In this document: positions 59,669 through 64,000 of the stretch, in pieces
How positions within the stretch are numbered: position 1 is the stretch's first letter
How the letters are laid out: each line of letters begins with the position of its first letter
Assembly (NCBI RefSeq): GCF_036194065.1
Contig: NZ_CP108095.1
Coordinates: 4,030,001-4,094,000, forward strand
Direction of reading: 5' to 3'
Source of the DNA: Streptomyces sp. NBC_00239
Lineage (GTDB): Bacteria; Actinomycetota; Actinomycetes; Streptomycetales; Streptomycetaceae
DNA length: 64,000 nucleotides
Notes under the pieces: model-generated
The model's input: the letters and a program-made list of their open reading frames with translations, nothing else
The model's database searches: none
What the model was told of the DNA's origin: nothing
Translations under genes and position numbers: made by a program

Positions 59669-60574
59669 GTGCGGAATTCACTCTCGGCGGCACTGACGGC
59701 GGCACTGGTCGCGCTGCTCGCCGTCCTCGTGGCGCTGAGCGCGGTCGCCGTCTGGGCCGACCGCGTCATCGGCGACCCCGACCGGTACGTCGCCGCGATG
59801 GCTCCGCTCGCCACCGACCCGGCCGTCGAGGACGCCGTCGCCCGCCGGGCCACCGACGCCATCGCCCGGCAGATCGATGCCGGCCCCTTCCAGGAGGGCG
59901 TCGAGACCCTCCTCGGCGAAGCCGTCGTCTCGTTCGTCGGCTCGGGGGCCTTCCAGACCGCGTGGAACGCCGCCAACCGGGCCGCTCACGAAGCCTTCTT
60001 CCAGGCCCTGACCAGCGGTGAAGGCAACACCGTCAGCGTCGACCTGGCCCCCGCCGTCGAACAGGTGCAGGCCGATCTCGCCGCCGACGGCGTGCCGTTC
60101 GTCGACCGCATCCCCGTCTCCCGCACCGCGATCACCGTCATGGAATACGAGAACCTCGGCGCGCTCCGGAAGGGCTTCCACGTGCTGCAGATCGCCGGAG
60201 TCTGGCTCCCCGCCCTGACCCTCGTCCTCGCCGCCGGCGCCGTCGCCGCGGCCCGCCGCCGGCGCCGCGCACTGGCCGCGACCGGCGTCGGGCTGGCGCT
60301 CGGCGGGCTGCTGCTGATCGCCGCCGTCGCGGTGTGCCGCCGCCTCACCCTGGGCGACCTGCCCGCGGACGTGGACCGGGCGGCGGCGGGCGCCGTGTAC
60401 GACGCCCTGACCGCGTTCCTGAGCACGGCCGCCTGGATCGTGCTCGCCACCGGTGCGGCCGTGGCGCTGGCCTCGTGGCTCGGCGGCCGGCTGCCCGGCC
60501 GGCCGCGCCCCGGCGGGCGGGCGGAGGTACGGGCGGCCGGGCCCGCGGACGTCCCTGCCAGGCGCGCACCTTGA
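59669..60574 (+). CDS. Integral membrane protein (301 aa)
   Basis: GTG 59669 gives an N-terminal helix at once (L-T-A-A-L-V-A-L-L-A-V-L-V-A-L). An extracytoplasmic domain of about 150 residues follows (D-P-D-R-Y-V-A-A-M-A-P-L-A-T-D-P-A-V) and then three helices. The start has no strong ribosome binding site. The layout of one helix, outer domain and three helices is common in actinomycete membrane proteins of unknown role. Confidence 0.7.
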   Translation: MRNSLSAALTAALVALLAVLVALSAVAVWADRVIGDPDRYVAAMAPLATDPAVEDAVARRATDAIARQIDAGPFQEGVETLLGEAVVSFVGSGAFQTAWNAANRAAHEAFFQALTSGEGNTVSVDLAPAVEQVQADLAADGVPFVDRIPVSRTAITVMEYENLGALRKGFHVLQIAGVWLPALTLVLAAGAVAAARRRRRALAATGVGLALGGLLLIAAVAVCRRLTLGDLPADVDRAAAGAVYDALTAFLSTAAWIVLATGAAVALASWLGGRLPGRPRPGGRAEVRAAGPADVPARRAP

Positions 60575-60676
60575 GACCAAAAAGCTCTTAACCACCCCAT
60601 AGTCTTGAAAGCACGTAGAAGGAACGATTCGCGAGCTGATTTCTCCCGGCATCTCGACCTGCAGCACGGAAGCGGC

Positions 60677-62680
60677 ATGAGCACCGAACAGGGCACGGAA
60701 CAGGCACGGCCCGCACGACCCCGCCCCCTCCCCCTCTCCCCTCCCGGATGGCTGCTCAACGGGCTGCGGCCGAGCTCCGCGCCCGTCCCCTGGGCCGCCG
60801 TGGCCCGCGCCGGGATCGCCCTCGCCGCACCGCTCGCCGTCGGATTCGCCCTGGACGAGCCGCAGTACGGCGCGCTCGTCTCCATGGGCGCCCTCTCCGG
60901 AGTCATCGGCGACACCGCCGACGCGTACCGGATGCGGGTCTTCAACATCGCCGTCCCGCAGCTGTTCGGCGCGGTCGGCGTCACCCTCGGCACCCTCGTC
61001 TACGGCGAGGGCTGGATGGCCGTCGGCGCCCTCACCCTCGTCGCCCTCGTCTCCGGGATGATCTCCTCCATCGGCACGGTGGCCTCCGTCTCGGGCCTGC
61101 TGCTCCTGCTCAACGCGGTCGTCGGAGCCGGGCTCGCGATGCCGCGGCCCTGGTGGATCGCGCCCGTCCTGCTCACGGCGGGCGGCCTGTTCGTCCTCCT
61201 CCTCACCCTGCTCGGCTGGCCGGTGCGCGGCCGCCGGCCCGAACGCGCCGCGGTCGCGGCCACCTACCGCTCGCTGGCCGCCCTGCTGGAGGCCGCCGGC
61301 GGGCCCGGCTACGAGGAGCGCCGCGTCGAGGTCACCCAGGCCCTCAACCAGGCGTACGACCTGGTGCTCGCGCGGCGCGCCCGGGTGCACGGCCGCAGCC
61401 CCGCCCTGGTGCGGATCCTCGCCCAGCTGAACGTGGTCATCCCGCTCGTCGAGGCGGCGCCCGCCGCCCACCTGCGCGGCCGCCCGCTGCCGCCCGAGAT
61501 CCCCGCGGCGGTACGCGAACTCGCCGCGGCCGTCGAGGAGGGCCGCACCGGCATCCCGGTGCTCCACCTGCCCGGCCCGCCCGACGGCCCGGCCGAGCGC
61601 GCCATCGACGCGGCCCTGCGGCACGCCGCGAAGATCGTCCAACTCGCGGAGCCCGACCCGTCCAACGTCGACGACCGGCTGGGGCGGCCCGCCGCGCTGC
61701 GGGTGCGGGTGCGGCGCGCCACCCGCGACGTGATGTTCTCCGAGGACTCCTGGCGGTACGGACTGCGGCTCGCGCTGTGCATCGGGCTGGCCCAGGCGCT
61801 GGTCTCCCTGGTCGAGATCGAGCGGTCCTACTGGGTCGCGCTGACCGTCACCTTCGTCCTCAAGCCGGACTTCGGCTCGGTGTTCTCCCGGGCGGTGCTG
61901 CGCGCGCTCGGCACCGCGGGCGGGCTGGTCATCGCGGCCGCCGTGCTCGCCGAGGTGCCGCGCGGCTGGTGGGACGTGCCGGTGATGGTGGTGCTGGGCG
62001 CCCTCATCCCGGCCTTCTCCGCCAAGGGGTACGTCTTCCAGACCGTGGCCATCACCCCCGTGATCCTGCTGCTCTCCGACCTCCTCAACCACCAGGGCTT
62101 CGACCTGATCCGGCCGCGGCTCCTGGACAGCCTCATAGGCTGCGCCATCACCCTGGTCGCCGGGTACCTGCTGTGGCCCGAGAGCTGGCACACCCGGGTC
62201 GGCGACCGGCTCGCGGACACCGTCGAGGACGCCGCGCGCTACGTGGAACGGGCCTTCGGGGCCTTGCCCGACTCGGAGGCCGCGCTCCGGGCGGCCCGGG
62301 TGGCCCGGGTGCAGGCCCGGCGCCGGATCTACCGCGACCTGTCCTGCGTACGTTCGGAATTCCAGCGGGCCCTGACCGAGCCGCCGCCCACCGGCACCAG
62401 GGCGACCGCCTGGTGGCCGCTGGTCGTCGCCGTGGAGCGGATCGTGGACGCGACCACCGCCGCCCGGGTGCGCGTCAACCACGGGGCGGCGGCGCCCGGC
62501 CGGCAGGAGGTCGACGCGGTCACGCAACAGCTGCGGGAGCTCGCCGCCGGGGTCCGCAGCAGCCCGGTGCCGACCGCGGTGCGGGTGCCGTACGAAGGGC
62601 CCGGGGACGAGGACGGAGTACTCGCCCCGGTCCGCCAGGAAGTCGCCGCGGCCCGCGCCATCACCGCCCCCACGCCTTGA
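60677..62680 (+). CDS. FUSC-family (aromatic acid exporter type) protein
   Basis: A 667-residue protein from ATG 60677 after GGAAGCGG. Two membrane halves with about five to six helices each (residues 50-190 and 380-520) are joined by cytoplasmic helical domains. E-R-S-Y-W-V-A-L-T-V-T-F-V-L-K-P-D-F-G-S-V-F and the later L-L-W-P mark the FUSC/YccS group, which includes exporters of aromatic acids and fusaric acid. Substrate unknown. Confidence 0.88.
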   Translation: MSTEQGTEQARPARPRPLPLSPPGWLLNGLRPSSAPVPWAAVARAGIALAAPLAVGFALDEPQYGALVSMGALSGVIGDTADAYRMRVFNIAVPQLFGAVGVTLGTLVYGEGWMAVGALTLVALVSGMISSIGTVASVSGLLLLLNAVVGAGLAMPRPWWIAPVLLTAGGLFVLLLTLLGWPVRGRRPERAAVAATYRSLAALLEAAGGPGYEERRVEVTQALNQAYDLVLARRARVHGRSPALVRILAQLNVVIPLVEAAPAAHLRGRPLPPEIPAAVRELAAAVEEGRTGIPVLHLPGPPDGPAERAIDAALRHAAKIVQLAEPDPSNVDDRLGRPAALRVRVRRATRDVMFSEDSWRYGLRLALCIGLAQALVSLVEIERSYWVALTVTFVLKPDFGSVFSRAVLRALGTAGGLVIAAAVLAEVPRGWWDVPVMVVLGALIPAFSAKGYVFQTVAITPVILLLSDLLNHQGFDLIRPRLLDSLIGCAITLVAGYLLWPESWHTRVGDRLADTVEDAARYVERAFGALPDSEAALRAARVARVQARRRIYRDLSCVRSEFQRALTEPPPTGTRATAWWPLVVAVERIVDATTAARVRVNHGAAAPGRQEVDAVTQQLRELAAGVRSSPVPTAVRVPYEGPGDEDGVLAPVRQEVAAARAITAPTP

Positions 62681-62771
62681 ACCGGCCTGCCACCACTGCC
62701 GCCCGCCCACGCATCCCCCGAACGGCCCTGCCGCCGGGGCCGTCCGGGCGCTGCCGGGGGACGATCGGGGC

Positions 62772-63506
62772 ATGCGGCACCCCTGCTCGCGTCCGCCCCG
62801 CCTCCGCCCGGCCGCCCGCGCCGTGGCGGGCGGCCTGGTCCTGTGCGGCGTGGTCGCCGGGTGCGCGGACGCCGACGGGCTGCGGGACGAGGGTGACCGC
62901 GGCGAGGTGCACGCGCCGCAGGCGCTGTGGCCGGACGTGCGCCCCTCCCCGCCCGTGCCGGGGCAGCACGCCGGCCCCTCGGCGACCGTGCCGGGCCTGC
63001 CGACCGTGCCGGACGGGGACATGCGCGGGGCCGACGTCCTGAGCGTGGTGCGGGCCGACATCACCGCCGCGACCCGGCAGGACGGCGGGACCGGGGAGCT
63101 GGTCGACCCGCGGGCCGTGCAGCGGCTCGCGCTGTGCCCCGCCCGCGGCAACCCGCCCGCCGGCTGCCCGGTGCGCCCGCCCGTCTTCCACGATCTGACG
63201 GGCGACGGCAAGGACGAGCTGATCACCGCCGTGGACGTGGACGGCCGGCTCAGCGAACTGCGCGTCTACACCGTCCGCGCCGGCAAGGTCACCCGGGTGC
63301 TGGCCCGGGGCTCCGTCCTGGAGGGGGTCGAGGTCGCGGCCGAGCACCTCGCGGTCCGCGAACCGACGTCCAACCCCGCCTACGTGGCCATCTCCGACTA
63401 CGAATGGGACCCGGACGTGGGGACCATGACCCTCCAGCAGCTCACCCTCGACGAGTGCGCCTCGCTCAAGGAGAACAGCACGCCCTGCCCGGAGCCGGGG
63501 GCCTGA
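62772..63506 (+). CDS. Lipoprotein next to a sensor kinase
   Basis: A 244-residue protein with a signal ending G-V-V-A-G-C (Cys about residue 31). The outer part has F-H-D-L-T-G-D-G-K-D-E-L-I-T-A-V-D, an FG-GAP/EF-like calcium-binding pattern, followed by a beta-rich domain. The next gene starts one base after its stop and encodes a histidine kinase, so the lipoprotein may sense an extracellular signal for it. Confidence 0.82.
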   Translation: MRHPCSRPPRLRPAARAVAGGLVLCGVVAGCADADGLRDEGDRGEVHAPQALWPDVRPSPPVPGQHAGPSATVPGLPTVPDGDMRGADVLSVVRADITAATRQDGGTGELVDPRAVQRLALCPARGNPPAGCPVRPPVFHDLTGDGKDELITAVDVDGRLSELRVYTVRAGKVTRVLARGSVLEGVEVAAEHLAVREPTSNPAYVAISDYEWDPDVGTMTLQQLTLDECASLKENSTPCPEPGA

Positions 63507-63507
63507 C

Positions 63508-64000
63508 GTGCCCTGGCCGCGGCGCATGAGCAGCCTGCGCTGGAAGATCGCGGCCACCACCACCGCGGTCTGCTGCGCGGTGGCCGCCGTCCTCGGGATC
63601 CTCGTGCACAACGTGGTCGCCCGGCAGCTGACGGGCGAGGTCCGCAAGGACGCCGACAGCGCCCTCGACCACGCGCTCTCGCACTACGCGTACGGCACCA
63701 CCCACGGCGACGTGCCCAGCGCCGTGAATCCGGCCGGCCTGCCAACGCCGCTGGCCGCCCTGGTGGCGCGCGGGCACAGCGGCACCATGGTCGGCACCCG
63801 CGGCGGCGTGCCGGTCATGTGGGCGGCGGCCCCCGCCGACGACAAGGCCCTCGCCGTGTGGATCCCGTACGAGAGCACCCGTGACCGGCTGCGGGCCATC
63901 GACACCGCGATCCTCGCCTCCGCCGCGCTCGCGGCCGGGACGGTGGCGCTGGCCGGGCTGTTCCTGGCCCGCCGGATCAGCGGCCGGCTCGCCCGGACGG
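63508..64000 (+). CDS. Sensor histidine kinase, 3' end outside window
   Basis: GTG 63508 (or ATG 63526) opens a frame that runs to the window edge. A helix (I-A-A-T-T-T-A-V-C-C-A-V-A-A-V-L-G-I-L-V) precedes an outer domain of about 90 residues, a second helix (A-S-A-A-L-A-A-G-T-V-A-L-A-G-L-F-L) and R-R-I-S-G-R-L-A-R, the start of a HAMP domain. That layout is typical of two-component sensors; the kinase core is beyond the window. Confidence 0.75.
   Translation, partial: MPWPRRMSSLRWKIAATTTAVCCAVAAVLGILVHNVVARQLTGEVRKDADSALDHALSHYAYGTTHGDVPSAVNPAGLPTPLAALVARGHSGTMVGTRGGVPVMWAAAPADDKALAVWIPYESTRDRLRAIDTAILASAALAAGTVALAGLFLARRISGRLART

Overview
The window is high-GC DNA with GTG and TTG starts, start/stop overlaps between operon genes and many long perfect hairpin terminators. 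Together with the gene families present (two DUF5994 proteins, SCO5918-like protein, DUF1206, CsbD, ECF41 sigma factor, XRE/TPR regulators, Tat-exported cholesterol oxidase) this points to a Streptomyces chromosome or a very close relative.

Region 1 (1-10,799) is the right part of an integrated mobile element. It opens with a relaxase cut by the window edge, then an unknown 264-aa protein overlapping an XRE plus ImmA/IrrE-type metallopeptidase. Next comes a compact minus-strand operon: a 43-aa peptide with a strong ribosome binding site, a JmjC/cupin oxygenase, an aldo/keto reductase, an APH-fold kinase and a NUDIX hydrolase. Two more tiny genes lie just upstream and a divergent XRE/TPR regulator follows. 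This looks like cargo and is the best candidate in the window for an undescribed system, possibly a RiPP-like modification pathway. The element ends in a 46-bp copy of the 3' half of a tRNA-Gly(CCC), starting at the anticodon loop.

Region 2 (10,800-16,949) ends in a second copy of the same tRNA-Gly sequence. Both copies have matching flanks on both sides, so two att sites lie in tandem. The segment carries a cupin gene and a cobalamin-riboswitch operon: a binding lipoprotein, a FecCD permease, an ATPase, an FhuF-like 2Fe-2S protein and a small conserved protein. This is probably corrinoid or cobalt uptake. Beyond the second att copy lie two coupled gene stubs, a frameshifted STAS gene and a YihY fragment.

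Region 3 (18,463-33,570) is chromosomal stress and housekeeping DNA: DUF1206, CsbD, PRC-barrel and small membrane proteins; a cold-shock group (CspA, DEAD-box helicase, CBS protein, SCO5918-like protein); a MerR-type regulator; a Tat-exported MetE-like protein; an ECF41 sigma factor beside a flavin oxidoreductase; and two divergent DUF5994 genes.

Region 4 (33,727-52,195) holds a lipoprotein with a 25-base poly-C tract, two tandem GT-B glycosyltransferases, a YihY/BrkB membrane protein, an ion-channel operon (DUF2254, K+ channel, ClC), flotillin with an NfeD-like partner, a dehydrogenase/CMD pair, cholesterol oxidase, an AlkZ-like glycosylase, an alpha/beta hydrolase, a GNAT enzyme and a PaaX regulator. 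Three intergenic gaps carry arrays of one GC-rich repeat family with a period near 62 bp.

Region 5 (52,889-64,000) holds an MFS exporter divergent from a MarR regulator, uricase, a second cobalamin riboswitch in front of cbtB-cbtA (cobalt uptake), small membrane and secreted proteins, a FUSC exporter, a lipoprotein and the start of a sensor kinase. The two riboswitches suggest that corrinoid and cobalt import are both shut off when cobalamin is plentiful.
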